64,000 nt of DNA from NCBI RefSeq assembly GCF_015773195.1, contig NZ_JADWYK010000011.1, forward strand, positions 62,001 to 126,000, written 5' to 3'. The DNA is from Hymenobacter guriensis (GTDB taxonomy: Bacteria > Bacteroidota > Bacteroidia > Cytophagales > Hymenobacteraceae). The notes under the pieces are model-generated. The model had not been told where the DNA came from. It was given only the letters and a program-made list of their open reading frames with translations, and searched no databases. Positions 50,702 to 59,727 of this stretch are shown one piece after another. Numbering within the stretch: position 1 is the stretch's first letter; every line of letters starts with the position of its first letter. A program made the position numbers and the translations under genes.

Positions 50702-52786
50702 ATGAGCCATCAGCCTACCTCCACCTTGCCCCGGTTCCAGGACCGGGAGCTAAGCTGGCTTTCCTTCAACTACCGCGTGCTGCAGGAGGCCCAGAACCCC
50801 CAGGTACCTCTGCTGGAGCGGCTGAAGTTTTTGGCCATCTTTTCTTCCAACCTCGACGAGTACTTCAAGGTGCGGGTAGCCACCATCCGCCGCCTGCTCA
50901 AGCTCAAGAAGAAAACCCTGGCCAAGCTGGGCGAAGACCCGGCCCAGCACTTGGATGACGTACTGCGCGAAGTAGGCCGCCAGCAGCAGGAATTCGGCAA
51001 CACGTTTCGCAACCAGCTTCTGCCGGAGCTGCACGCCCAGCACATCCACCTCATCAACGAGCACGACCTCACCGACGAGCAGCGCCCGTGGGTGCAGCAG
51101 TATTTCCGGGACCGGGTGCAGGATCTGCTGTCGCCTGTTATCCTTGACGATACCCTGCACCACCTGTTTCTGAAGGACCAGACGGTGTACCTCACCTTCT
51201 TGCTGACGCAGCCCCTGCAGAAAAAGAAGGGTGAGGAGGACGAGCGGGTGCTGGTGATGGAGCTGCCCACCAAACGCCACGGCGGCCGCTTTGTGCGCCT
51301 GCCCGACCAGGGCGAGGAGCGCTACGTAATGTTTCTGGACGATGTGATTCGGTGCTGCGCAGCGGAGCTGTTTCCCCGGTTCGGGCGGGTGCAGGTGCAC
51401 GCCATCAAGATTTCCCGGGATGCCGAGCTGGATATTCAGGAAGAGGTTTCGGGCAACCTGCTGGCCAAAATCAAGAGCAGCCTGCAGAAGCGCGAAACCG
51501 GCTACCCCGCCCGCCTGCTCTACGACCCGGCCATGCCCCGCGAGGTGCTGCGCGCCGTGCAGCAGAAAACCAACATCGACAAAAGTGAATTGGTGGAAGG
51601 CAGCCGCTACCACAATTTCCGGGACTTTTTCGGCTTTCCCGACCTGGGTTTGCCGCAGCTGAAGTATCCGAACCAGCCCCCCCTCAGGCATCCCACGCTG
51701 CCGCGCACCGGCTCCTTCCTGGATGCCATTGCCAAGCAGGACCACCTGTTGCACTTTCCCTATCAAAGCTACGATCTGGTGCTGCGCCTGCTGCGCGAAG
51801 CCGCCCAGGACGCGGCGGTATCCGCCATCAGCATCACGCTGTACCGGGTGGCCGACAAAAGCGAGGTAGCCAAGGCCCTGCTGAAAGCCGTGAAAAATGG
51901 CAAGCAGGTGACGGTAGTGGTAGAATTGAAGGCCCGCTTCGACGAGGAATCCAACATCAAGTGGGCCGAGAAGCTGCAGCGCGCCGGCGCCAACGTCATT
52001 TACGGGGTGCCCGAGCTGAAAGTACACAGCAAGCTGGTGCTCATTACCCGCGTCGAAAACGACCGTTCGCGCCAGTACGCCATGCTCAGTACCGGCAACT
52101 TCAACGAGGTAACCAGTGAAATCTACGCCGACCACGCCCTGCTCACCGCCGACGAGCGGCTGACCCACGAGGTAGGCCGCGTGTTCCGGTTTTTCGTGGA
52201 CCGGGTGCCGCAAACCGGGTTCGAGCACCTGCTCGTGGCCCCATTTGAGCTGCGCGAAAAGCTCATTGCCCTCATCGACGAGGAAATCCGCCAGGCTCAG
52301 GCCGGAAACGACGCCTACATCATTCTCAAGCTGAACGCCCTGCAGGATGAGAGCATGATTCAGCGCCTGTATGATGCCAGCCAGGCTGGGGTGCGGGTGG
52401 AGCTGCTGATTCGGGGTATTTCGTGCGCGGTGCCCCAGGTGCCGGGCCAGAGCGAGAACCTGCACCAGCGGGGCCTTGTGGACCGCTACCTGGAGCACGC
52501 GCGGGTGTACGTATTTGGCAACGGCGGCGAGGAGAAAGTGTACGTGGCCTCCGCCGACTGGATGGTGCGCAACCTTGACCGGCGCGTGGAAGTGGCCTTC
52601 CCTCTCTACGACCCCGCGGTGCGCCAGGAAGTGCGCGACCTGCTGGACCTCCAGCGCCAGGACAACGTGAAGTCCCGCGACTTCCACAACCACTTCATCG
52701 GCCACGACGATACCCAGGCGCCCCGCATCCAGGCGCAAACGGCCACCTACGCCTACCTGAAAAAGCGCAGCACCCGCCGGCGCTAG
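50702..52786 (+). CDS. ppk1: Polyphosphate kinase 1
   Basis: 694 residues. Makes inorganic polyphosphate from ATP. N-terminal domain: DRELSWLSFNYRVLQEAQNP and ERLKFLAIFSSNLDEYFKVR. The two phospholipase-D-like catalytic halves carry the autophosphorylated histidine in KVHSKLVLITR, STGNFNE, and YVASADWMVRNLDRRVEVAF. ATP-tunnel residues around SAISITLYRVADKSEVAKAL and VELKARFDEESNIKWAEKL are intact, and the length is typical. Follows sixA in the same transcript. Downstream is a tandem repeat array then a very long hairpin. Confidence 0.97.
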   Translation: MSHQPTSTLPRFQDRELSWLSFNYRVLQEAQNPQVPLLERLKFLAIFSSNLDEYFKVRVATIRRLLKLKKKTLAKLGEDPAQHLDDVLREVGRQQQEFGNTFRNQLLPELHAQHIHLINEHDLTDEQRPWVQQYFRDRVQDLLSPVILDDTLHHLFLKDQTVYLTFLLTQPLQKKKGEEDERVLVMELPTKRHGGRFVRLPDQGEERYVMFLDDVIRCCAAELFPRFGRVQVHAIKISRDAELDIQEEVSGNLLAKIKSSLQKRETGYPARLLYDPAMPREVLRAVQQKTNIDKSELVEGSRYHNFRDFFGFPDLGLPQLKYPNQPPLRHPTLPRTGSFLDAIAKQDHLLHFPYQSYDLVLRLLREAAQDAAVSAISITLYRVADKSEVAKALLKAVKNGKQVTVVVELKARFDEESNIKWAEKLQRAGANVIYGVPELKVHSKLVLITRVENDRSRQYAMLSTGNFNEVTSEIYADHALLTADERLTHEVGRVFRFFVDRVPQTGFEHLLVAPFELREKLIALIDEEIRQAQAGNDAYIILKLNALQDESMIQRLYDASQAGVRVELLIRGISCAVPQVPGQSENLHQRGLVDRYLEHARVYVFGNGGEEKVYVASADWMVRNLDRRVEVAFPLYDPAVRQEVRDLLDLQRQDNVKSRDFHNHFIGHDDTQAPRIQAQTATYAYLKKRSTRRR

Positions 52787-52848
52787 GCGCCAGGGCACAG
52801 CGTCGGACCACCGTGCTTTCTCTTGTCCCGGCACCTGCCGGGGAGCAC

Positions 52849-53016
52849 CCGGAAGTCACTACCGGGGCTTCGGAAGCTCTTGGCGAGGCTTCGGAAGTCG
52901 TTAGCGAATGTCCGAAAGTCGTTGGTGAATGTTCGGAAACTCCTGCCGAGGCTGCGGAAGTCATTAGTGGGAATCCGGAAGTCGTTTTAGGGGTTGTGGA
53001 AGTTACTGGCGGAAGG
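52849..53016. repeat. Second 21-bp tandem repeat array, 8 units
   Basis: Eight contiguous units of exactly 21 bases with core TCGGAAGTCGTT followed by GCGAGGCT-like ends; unit starts at 52849, 52870, 52891, 52912, 52933, 52954, 52975 and 52996. Unit identity is loose but length is fixed. The sequence differs from the 23 kb array except for the same period and a TCG-A start. Frames on both strands stay largely open and read as heptapeptides (EALGEAS, EVVSECP, KVVGECS), but no proper gene start is visible. Located between the ppk1 stop and a long terminator. Confidence 0.85.
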
Positions 53017-53030
53017 CCATAAGCTGGTCA

Positions 53031-53083
53031 CAGGCATCTAAAAAGGCCCGAAGAATAGTTCTTCGGGCCTTTTTAGATGCCTG
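53031..53083. terminator. Very long perfect terminator palindrome
   Basis: 25-bp perfect arms (left arm begins CAGGCATCTAAAAAGGCCCG) around a 3-base loop, with internal A5/T5 tracts, between ppk1/array and the convergent outer-membrane gene. Confidence 0.85.
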
Positions 53084-53101
53084 GCTTTCCTGACGAGCAG
53101 C

Positions 53102-54217
53102 TTACTTATTAAGCGTCTTGTTCAAAAATTTGCGCGGGGGCACAATGAACAGCTCTAGGCTGGCGTAGGGGGCGTTGGCCAGCTTGGAGTCGATGATTTT
53201 GCGCCGGTCGTTGTTGCTGCGGTCGAAGGCATCGAAGGCGTAGTTGTAGCGGTAGCCGCCTTCCACGCCAAACCAGAGGAAGTCGTAGATTTCCCGCTCC
53301 CAGCGCAGGCGGCCGCGCACCTCGGTTTCGCGCAGCTCCAGGGTGCGCAGCTGCCGGCCCTCGTCGTTGGTGATTGGCTCACGCAGCTTGATGTTGTAGC
53401 TGAGGCCATCCACGGAGTAGCCGGCAAAAAGCAGGGACCGGTCGGAAAGGTTGCGGCGCACCGTTACGCGGGCCGGAAACAGGGCCTCCACGCCCCACTT
53501 GTCATTGAAGGTGCGGTTGTAGAGCAGAGCCGGGTAGATGCTCTGCCGCCCGAAGGTGTAGCCCAGCTGCAAACCCAAACCCCAGGAAAACTGCGGGCTG
53601 CGCTTCCAGCCGTACACAAACTCCGACGACACCTTCAGGTAGTCCTTGATGCTCAGTTCCGAGGATGTGTAGTCGCCGTTCAGCTCACCTTTCACCCGAA
53701 ACAAATACCAGTTAGTGGTATTCACGGGGCGGATAACGGCCAGCTGAGCGCCCAGTACTTTCAGGCCCTTGTCTTCGATATTCTGGTAGAGCTGGTAGTT
53801 GGCCGAGGGCGCAAACTGGAACTCCTCCCGCTCGTAGTTGATGCCCATCACCACCTTCAGGTGGGGGCGGTTGAGAAACGGAATGTAGCCTTTGATGATG
53901 AGGCGGGCATTTTTCGTGGCCTCGCCCTTGTAGTCCGTCAGGGTGCCCACTTTGCTGTCGGAGGCTACGTTGAAGCGCGGCATCCGCTCGTAGTGGAACA
54001 CGAGGCCCTTGCTCGGGCCCATGCCTACCACCGAGGGCGTGGCAAATTCCTGGTCGCGGCCCACCTGGTCGGCCGCCACGGTATCGGAGGCCGGCGGAGC
54101 CGGAGGCGGGTACACCTGCGCCACCGCCAGCGGCCCGGCCGTCAGCAGACCAGCGGTCAGGAAGGCAGAAAAGCGTCGGCGACTTCGCGGGGCAACTAAA
54201 AACATCATGGCAGGCAA
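53102..54217 (-). CDS. Outer-membrane beta-barrel protein (DUF6268-like)
   Basis: 371 residues with a signal peptide (FLTAGLLTAGPLAVAQ). The mature protein consists of alternating amphipathic strands with turns (KVVMGINYEREEFQF, WSWGLGLQLGYTFGRQ-type FSWGLGLQLGYTFGRQSIYP, EALFPARVTVRRNLSDRSLL) as in the DUF6268 barrel family. No channel or enzyme function known. The stop of the upstream phosphoesterase-barrel gene lies 39 bases before its start, same strand, so the two may form an operon of outer-membrane genes. Confidence 0.75.
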   Translation of the reverse strand: MPAMMFLVAPRSRRRFSAFLTAGLLTAGPLAVAQVYPPPAPPASDTVAADQVGRDQEFATPSVVGMGPSKGLVFHYERMPRFNVASDSKVGTLTDYKGEATKNARLIIKGYIPFLNRPHLKVVMGINYEREEFQFAPSANYQLYQNIEDKGLKVLGAQLAVIRPVNTTNWYLFRVKGELNGDYTSSELSIKDYLKVSSEFVYGWKRSPQFSWGLGLQLGYTFGRQSIYPALLYNRTFNDKWGVEALFPARVTVRRNLSDRSLLFAGYSVDGLSYNIKLREPITNDEGRQLRTLELRETEVRGRLRWEREIYDFLWFGVEGGYRYNYAFDAFDRSNNDRRKIIDSKLANAPYASLELFIVPPRKFLNKTLNK

Positions 54218-54256
54218 GCAAAAGAGCGGGGCTAGCCACCTGGCCGGCCCCAGGCA

Positions 54257-57200
54257 TTAGAAGAGGAAATCGAAGCCCACGAAGACGAGGTTTTCCTCGC
54301 CCACGGAGTAGGTAGCGTTGATAACGGCCTGCTTGAGCACATCTACCCATACCCCACCGCCTACGGCCGTGTGGAAGGCTTTCAGGCCGGTGCGCTTATC
54401 CTGGGAGCTATACACGCGGGCTGCGTCGGCCAGACCCAAGATGCCGAACTTGCCGGGCACCAGATAGGCATTGAAGGTGAACAGCTGCACGCGCACTTCT
54501 CCGTTGGCGTACACCGAAGAGCGGCCGGCGAAGCGGGTGCGACGGTAGCCGCGCAGGTTGGTGGTGCCGCCCAGCGTGTTGGCCTGGTAAAAGCGGTAGT
54601 CACCCAGGTTGCGGTTGGCCCCGATGCGGCCGGCCCAGGTGAGCTGGAAGGGGAAGTTGGGCGAAAGGTAGAAGCGTACTTCCGAGGCCAGACGGCCATA
54701 CTGCAGCTTTTCGCCGTTGAGCTGGCGGTTGTACTCGGCCGAGTTGTACCAGCGCAGGCCAATGCGCGGGTTCTTGGGTGAGGAGCTGGCATCCAGGTTC
54801 AGATAAGCCTTGCCGCCGAGGTAGCGGTTGTTTTGAAAATCGGAAGGGCGGATGCCCGAGGCAGCGCCGGTGTAGCCTTCATCGATGCCCTGCTGAATCT
54901 GCTGGCCCAGGTCTTCCCGGCTGATGCGCCACTGGTCGTACTGCGGGCCAAAGCCAAACTTCAGGAAGCTGAACACGTCTTTCTCCAGCATCGGCGCAAA
55001 GTTGAAGCGCGAGAAGCGGATGCGGTAGGTTTCGTTGATGTCGCGGTTGGTAATACGGTCATCGTCGGAGTCCAGCAATACGTTGCGGGTGTCGTTGCCT
55101 TTGCCGAAGTAGTTGTACAGCAGCTGTGGGCCGTAAAGCTGGCTGGTAATGTTCAGGTTCAGGTCGCCGATGACGTCGGTGAAGGTGCCGGTGTAGCGCA
55201 CGTTGTAGGCCTTGCGGCTGGGGGCGTAGTTGGCGGCCAGCGTCTGCTCGGTGGCAAATGGCTCCCGCCGGAACCCGTAGGTGCGGTAGGTAGCGCCGCC
55301 GCCCACAAACAGGCCGTCGTCGATGTTGTAGCCGAAGTACAGAGCCGGGCCGAAGTAAGGCAGCTTGTAGTCCTTGCGGTCGGCGCGGTTAGGGTGGTCG
55401 TAGCGGCTCACTTCGGTGCCGGGCTCCAGGCGCAGGCGGGCTTCCTTGCCCACGTTGATGACGTTGCTGGTGTCGGCGTCGTAGATCTGGGTTTTGTGGC
55501 CCAGCCCACCCACGCGGGAGTTATCAGTGATGGAGTCGCGCTCTATGCCGCCGATAATGCGTACCACCGGCCCGCTTTTCGACTCACCCGTGACGCGGTA
55601 CACGTCGTTGCCGGCAAAGCCGTAGATGCGGATATCCTTGGTCACGTCGCCGTCGAAGGTCTTATCGAAGAGCTGCTTGCTCCGCTCACCCTCCTTATTG
55701 ATTTTGGTGACCGTGACGCGGGTTTTGTTGCCGGGCAGGCGCTGCACCTCAAACTGCTCGCGCTTGTCGGAGCCCTTCACCTCCACTATTTTGTCCAGCA
55801 CCTCGTAGTAGTCGGCGGCCAGTTGGGGCAGCAGGTCGCGGCGGCTCTTGAGCTTGGCGGCAATTTCGGGGCCGTGCAAGCGGTAAATCTGGGGCGCCCA
55901 GTTGTCGCGCAGGGCCGAGTCAATGATGGCGTCGGTGAGGCTGGCCTTCATTTCCTGGGCAATCTTCACCCAGTCGTTCTTGCTCACTGAAGCCAGGAAG
56001 GTCCGGTCGTTGGCCAGGGCCGTGAGGTTAAGACCCTTATAGTCGGCGTAGTCCTTGCCGAAGTTCTGGAAGTTGCGGATGGCCCACTTGCGCGAAGCCA
56101 GGTACGGTAGCAGCCCGTCGCCCTTGAAAAAGGCCACGTCGCGGTCCTCGGGCACGGCCGTGAATTTCCGGTCGCCATCCTTGTCCTTGCGCTCAGCCCA
56201 GCGCCACTGGTCTTCGTGCCGGTCCCAGTCGCCAATCCACATATCGAAGAGGCGGGAACGGGCAAAGGCCTTTTCGTTAACGCGGTTGTCGTTGTCATCA
56301 CGCAGGCGCTCCAGCACTTTATCGGTGCCCACCAGGTTGGTGGCGTTGCCCAGGCTTTCCACGTTGCTTTGGTCGTCCTTGGCATCTTCCTCAATAGCGG
56401 CCGGAATGTCAGCAAAACGGTCCACGTACGGCCCCAGCAGCGGGTCGCGGGGAATGTAGACGGGCGTGGGGTTGGTGTGCAGGATGCCGGCGGCCGTAGC
56501 CAGCGGCGGAATCACGAAGGAGGCATACGGGTGCTGGGCCGAAATCTGATCCTGCAGAATGTCCTTGGCGGCCGTTTCGCGCAGGGCCTCGGGCAGTACG
56601 GCGGCGGGGTCTTTGTTGAGGCTGCGCAGGGTGTAGAGGCGGCCTTCCTCGTTGCGCACTTTCAGGGAAGCCGTTTGCTTGCCACCACCCGTTTTGTAGG
56701 GCGTGAGGCCGCCGCGTTCCGTAGCCAGGTCCAGCACCGGAAACGCCACAGGTGTGGCCCACTCCTCGCGGTAATGCTCCCCAAACAGGGTTTTATGGAA
56801 ACCGCCACGCTTGCTGTAGCGCGGGTTCACGGCCAGAGTTTTGGTGCTATCAGCAAAGGCCGGGCGGTTTACTTTGCCCGCATTGGCCAAACTGTCGACC
56901 ACAGCCGTTTGCTGGGCGTACATGGGCGTGCGGAACACTAAGCGGCCTTTTTCGCCTTTGTCTTCGGGCACATAGTACTCCACCCATACCTCGCCGTTGT
57001 TGTAGTAGTTCACGCGGGCAAAGCCTTTCTCCTTGTCGGAGAAAAGGGCGTCGCCCCCGTCGCCGGGCTTCACGTGCTGGGTTTTGCAGCCCGAGCCGCT
57101 CACGATGTGGCTCAGGTTGCCTTCCTTGAAGTACTGAATGTTGTGCTCGTGCCCGGCGGCGTACACCACGTTGGGGTACTTGGCAAATATGTCGAGCAGG

Positions 57201-58141
57201 CCCTTCTTGTACTGCTGGTAGAGCGGGTGCGGAATATCCTGGCTGACGCCGCCATACTTGCGGGCAAAGGGGTAGATACTGCCGATGACGGGCAGCGGAA
57301 TAAACGCGTACTTATAAACGATGCTGAGCGGGAAGAAATGGTCGGCCAGGGTGAAGTAGCCGCCGTGGATGCCGTCGGAGTACAGCGGGTGGTGGGCCAC
57401 CACCATGATGTTCTTGCCCGCGTTGCGCCGGATTACGTCTTCGAGCTGGGAGAAGAAGTCGGTTTCGTCCTCTACGCCGCAGCCGCTGTTGCTGCCGTAG
57501 GGCCGCTCGTTGGTTTGCAGAAACCACTGCGAGTTGATGGCAATCATCACGATGTCGTCCTGCAGGCGCACCTCAAACGGGCCGGGGCAGGCGTCGCGCG
57601 GGATGAAAAAGTCACCGGTGTAGGCAAAGGCGGCCGAGTCCTTCTGCATGAAGTCCTCCACGAACTGCTGCTCGCGGTTCACCTGGTCCACGCTGCCTTT
57701 CAGGCCCTGTTTCCAGTCGTGGTTGCCGGGAATCATGTACTTCTCGCCGGCGTAGTTGCGCATGGTGTTGAGCTGCGCGATGATGCGCTTCTCCGACGTC
57801 TTGCGGTCCAGGGCCTTGGTTTCGGGCATCCCGTACTCGTAGATGTTGTCGCCCAGGAAGATGGTGGTGCTGCGCGAGCCCGCCGCCAGAATCTGGCGCC
57901 GCAGGAAATTAAGGGAAGGCTCACCTACCGAGTCAAGGGCGGGGGCGCCTACATCCCCAATCAGAAACACCGAGTAGCGGATGCGCGAGGTGTCGGGCGG
58001 AATTTGCTGCTCCCAGTTTTTACCCACGCCCCGATAGTTGGGACGCGTAGGATGCGGCGTTTGGGTTTTCTGAGCCCAGGCGGGCGCCGCGCTGCCCGCA
58101 AGCAGCAGGGCCAGACCCCAAAAGGCGGAAAATATCTTCAT
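54257..58141 (-). CDS. Metallophosphoesterase fused to a BamA-like outer-membrane barrel
   Basis: About 1294 residues from the ATG at 58139-58141, which starts a signal peptide (IFSAFWGLALLLAGSAAPAWAQ); an upstream frame continues but lacks one. Residues about 60-430 are a calcineurin-like phosphoesterase: FLIGDVGAPALD, IFLGDNIYEYG, YMIPGNHDWKQGL, MVVAHHPLYSDGIHG, YAAGHEHNIQYF. A middle region of about 450 residues (DRHEDQWRWAERKDKDGDRK, FTAVPEDRDVAFFKGDG) is shared with Bacteroidetes homologues. The last about 380 residues are an outer-membrane beta barrel of the surface-antigen type (FGYNIDDGLFVGGGATYRTY, LRGYRRTRFAGRSSVYANGE, C-terminal VFVGFDFLF). Substrate unknown, perhaps a phosphate ester at the cell surface. 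Confidence 0.88.
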   Translation of the reverse strand: MKIFSAFWGLALLLAGSAAPAWAQKTQTPHPTRPNYRGVGKNWEQQIPPDTSRIRYSVFLIGDVGAPALDSVGEPSLNFLRRQILAAGSRSTTIFLGDNIYEYGMPETKALDRKTSEKRIIAQLNTMRNYAGEKYMIPGNHDWKQGLKGSVDQVNREQQFVEDFMQKDSAAFAYTGDFFIPRDACPGPFEVRLQDDIVMIAINSQWFLQTNERPYGSNSGCGVEDETDFFSQLEDVIRRNAGKNIMVVAHHPLYSDGIHGGYFTLADHFFPLSIVYKYAFIPLPVIGSIYPFARKYGGVSQDIPHPLYQQYKKGLLDIFAKYPNVVYAAGHEHNIQYFKEGNLSHIVSGSGCKTQHVKPGDGGDALFSDKEKGFARVNYYNNGEVWVEYYVPEDKGEKGRLVFRTPMYAQQTAVVDSLANAGKVNRPAFADSTKTLAVNPRYSKRGGFHKTLFGEHYREEWATPVAFPVLDLATERGGLTPYKTGGGKQTASLKVRNEEGRLYTLRSLNKDPAAVLPEALRETAAKDILQDQISAQHPYASFVIPPLATAAGILHTNPTPVYIPRDPLLGPYVDRFADIPAAIEEDAKDDQSNVESLGNATNLVGTDKVLERLRDDNDNRVNEKAFARSRLFDMWIGDWDRHEDQWRWAERKDKDGDRKFTAVPEDRDVAFFKGDGLLPYLASRKWAIRNFQNFGKDYADYKGLNLTALANDRTFLASVSKNDWVKIAQEMKASLTDAIIDSALRDNWAPQIYRLHGPEIAAKLKSRRDLLPQLAADYYEVLDKIVEVKGSDKREQFEVQRLPGNKTRVTVTKINKEGERSKQLFDKTFDGDVTKDIRIYGFAGNDVYRVTGESKSGPVVRIIGGIERDSITDNSRVGGLGHKTQIYDADTSNVINVGKEARLRLEPGTEVSRYDHPNRADRKDYKLPYFGPALYFGYNIDDGLFVGGGATYRTYGFRREPFATEQTLAANYAPSRKAYNVRYTGTFTDVIGDLNLNITSQLYGPQLLYNYFGKGNDTRNVLLDSDDDRITNRDINETYRIRFSRFNFAPMLEKDVFSFLKFGFGPQYDQWRISREDLGQQIQQGIDEGYTGAASGIRPSDFQNNRYLGGKAYLNLDASSSPKNPRIGLRWYNSAEYNRQLNGEKLQYGRLASEVRFYLSPNFPFQLTWAGRIGANRNLGDYRFYQANTLGGTTNLRGYRRTRFAGRSSVYANGEVRVQLFTFNAYLVPGKFGILGLADAARVYSSQDKRTGLKAFHTAVGGGVWVDVLKQAVINATYSVGEENLVFVGFDFLF

Positions 58142-58391
58142 AGACAAAGGGTGATACGGCGGGCGGGAGCAACCCGGCGCGAAGGGAAGGCTACCAACGG
58201 GTCCGGCTCTGACAGGATACGGCCCCGGCAGCGCCTGCGTTGATGCTTGTGCGCTGCCGTACGCAAAGCAGCGCGGTACGGTTGGGCTGCCGGGCTTACA
58301 ACCCGCCCGCCCGATTCGCGTTGTAGGCGGAAAGAACGGCTCCGCAGCGGGCCGCCGCTGCCCGCTGTCTTTTCCCCGCGCCGCCTCACTC

Positions 58392-59624
58392 ATGGAAGCA
58401 CCCGATACCCTCCCCGTCAAAAAGCCCAAGTCGGAAATCGTTAAGCAGGCCAAGGCCTACGTGGAAACGCTGTTCGAAGAAAAGCTCCCAAAACAGCTCG
58501 TGTACCACTCGCCGCGCCACACGCGCACGGTAGCCAAAGAGGCCACGGCTCTGGGCGAGGCGGCCGGCCTGTCGGCCGAAGATATAGAGGTGCTGCAGCT
58601 GGCCGCCTGGTTTCACGACACGGGCTACACAGAGGTGTATGACGGGCACGAGTTCCGCAGCATGGAGCTGGCGGCCCAGTGGCTGCAGCAGCAGCAGTAT
58701 CCGGCCGAGCGTATTGCGCTGGTGCAGGAACTCATTAAAGCCACGCACCGCGACGAAACGCCCAAAACCGAGCTCCAGCAGCTCATGGTAGACGCCGACA
58801 TGAGCAGCATGGGCCGGGAGGAGTTCTTTGGCAATGCCGAGCTGCTGCGTACTGAGTGGGAAACGACCCTGGGCAAAACCTACTCCAACCCCGACTGGGC
58901 CGAGTATCAGCTGGATTTTCTGTCGTCGGCGCATTTCTATTCCGATGCGGGCAAGGAGCGGTACCGCAAGCAGTTCAAGGCCAACATCAAGGAGCAGCGC
59001 GACCTGCTCAAGAAGATGGAGAAAAAGGCAAAGAAAAAAGAGGAAGAGCAGGTTGAGAACTTCGCCGAGGGCAAGCGGGGCGTCGAAACCATGTTTCGCT
59101 CTACCTACGGGCAGCACATCCAGCTCTCGGGCATGGCCGACCAGAAGGCCAACATGATGATCAGCTTGAACACAGTGATGCTGTCGGTTATCATCACGTA
59201 CCTGGGTGCCAAAACCTCCCAGGTAGGCCCGGCCTTTACCAAAAACCCCATCCTGGCCATACCTATGGGCTTGCTGGTAGCCACGGCCCTGGGCTCGGTG
59301 GTCACGGCCATCCTTTCGGCCCAGCCCGACGTGACCAGCTTTAAGTGGCTGCGCCGTTCCCCGCAGATTGCCACCAACCGCCGGGTGAACCTGCTGTTTT
59401 TCGGCAACTTCACCACCCTCTCGCTCGACAACTTTCAGGCGGGCATGCACGAGCTGATGCGTAACAAGGACATGCTCTATACCAACATGATAACCGACAT
59501 TTACTATCTGGGCGAAGTCCTCTCGCGCAAATACCGGCTGCTGCGCATCAGCTACACCATCTTCATGGTCGGCCTGATCCTGACGGCCATTTCCTTCGGT
59601 ATCGTGCTGCTGTATAAGATGTAA
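58392..59624 (+). CDS. HD domain fused to a Pycsar-effector-like (PycTM) membrane domain
   Basis: 410 residues. Residues about 15-190 are an HD phosphohydrolase: H39 in VYHSPRHTRTVA, H75-D76 in AAWFHDTGYTE and D134 in LMVDADMSSM, so all metal ligands are present. A charged coiled coil (about 187-225, KKMEKKAKKKEEEQ) leads to a PycTM-like module: TYGQHIQLSGMADQKANMMI and LNTVMLSVIITY, then three predicted membrane spans (about 255-273, 287-310 and 386-408). PycTM domains are membrane-damaging effectors opened by cyclic pyrimidine nucleotides in Pycsar anti-phage systems. Here the HD domain might hydrolyse or sense the nucleotide. No cognate PycC-type cyclase is upstream, but the convergent gene 103 bases away encodes a cyclase-like protein. 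Confidence 0.88.
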   Translation: MEAPDTLPVKKPKSEIVKQAKAYVETLFEEKLPKQLVYHSPRHTRTVAKEATALGEAAGLSAEDIEVLQLAAWFHDTGYTEVYDGHEFRSMELAAQWLQQQQYPAERIALVQELIKATHRDETPKTELQQLMVDADMSSMGREEFFGNAELLRTEWETTLGKTYSNPDWAEYQLDFLSSAHFYSDAGKERYRKQFKANIKEQRDLLKKMEKKAKKKEEEQVENFAEGKRGVETMFRSTYGQHIQLSGMADQKANMMISLNTVMLSVIITYLGAKTSQVGPAFTKNPILAIPMGLLVATALGSVVTAILSAQPDVTSFKWLRRSPQIATNRRVNLLFFGNFTTLSLDNFQAGMHELMRNKDMLYTNMITDIYYLGEVLSRKYRLLRISYTIFMVGLILTAISFGIVLLYKM

Positions 59625-59727
59625 GCATAAGATGTAAGCCCGCATAGTTTTCTGGTTGGCCGGCCGCCTTGTCATGGCCGAAAGCCAGAAAGCATCTAGC
59701 CATTCAACCACCCAACCAGAAACCCAT

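Noticed and set aside
50750..52834. 694-residue open frame antisense to ppk1
   Set aside because: Shadow of ppk1, whose catalytic motifs are all in the plus-strand frame; the antisense product has no recognisable pattern.
52813..53022. 69-residue plus-strand frame over the second array
   Set aside because: Same reason: period-driven open frame with a GTG start of no support.
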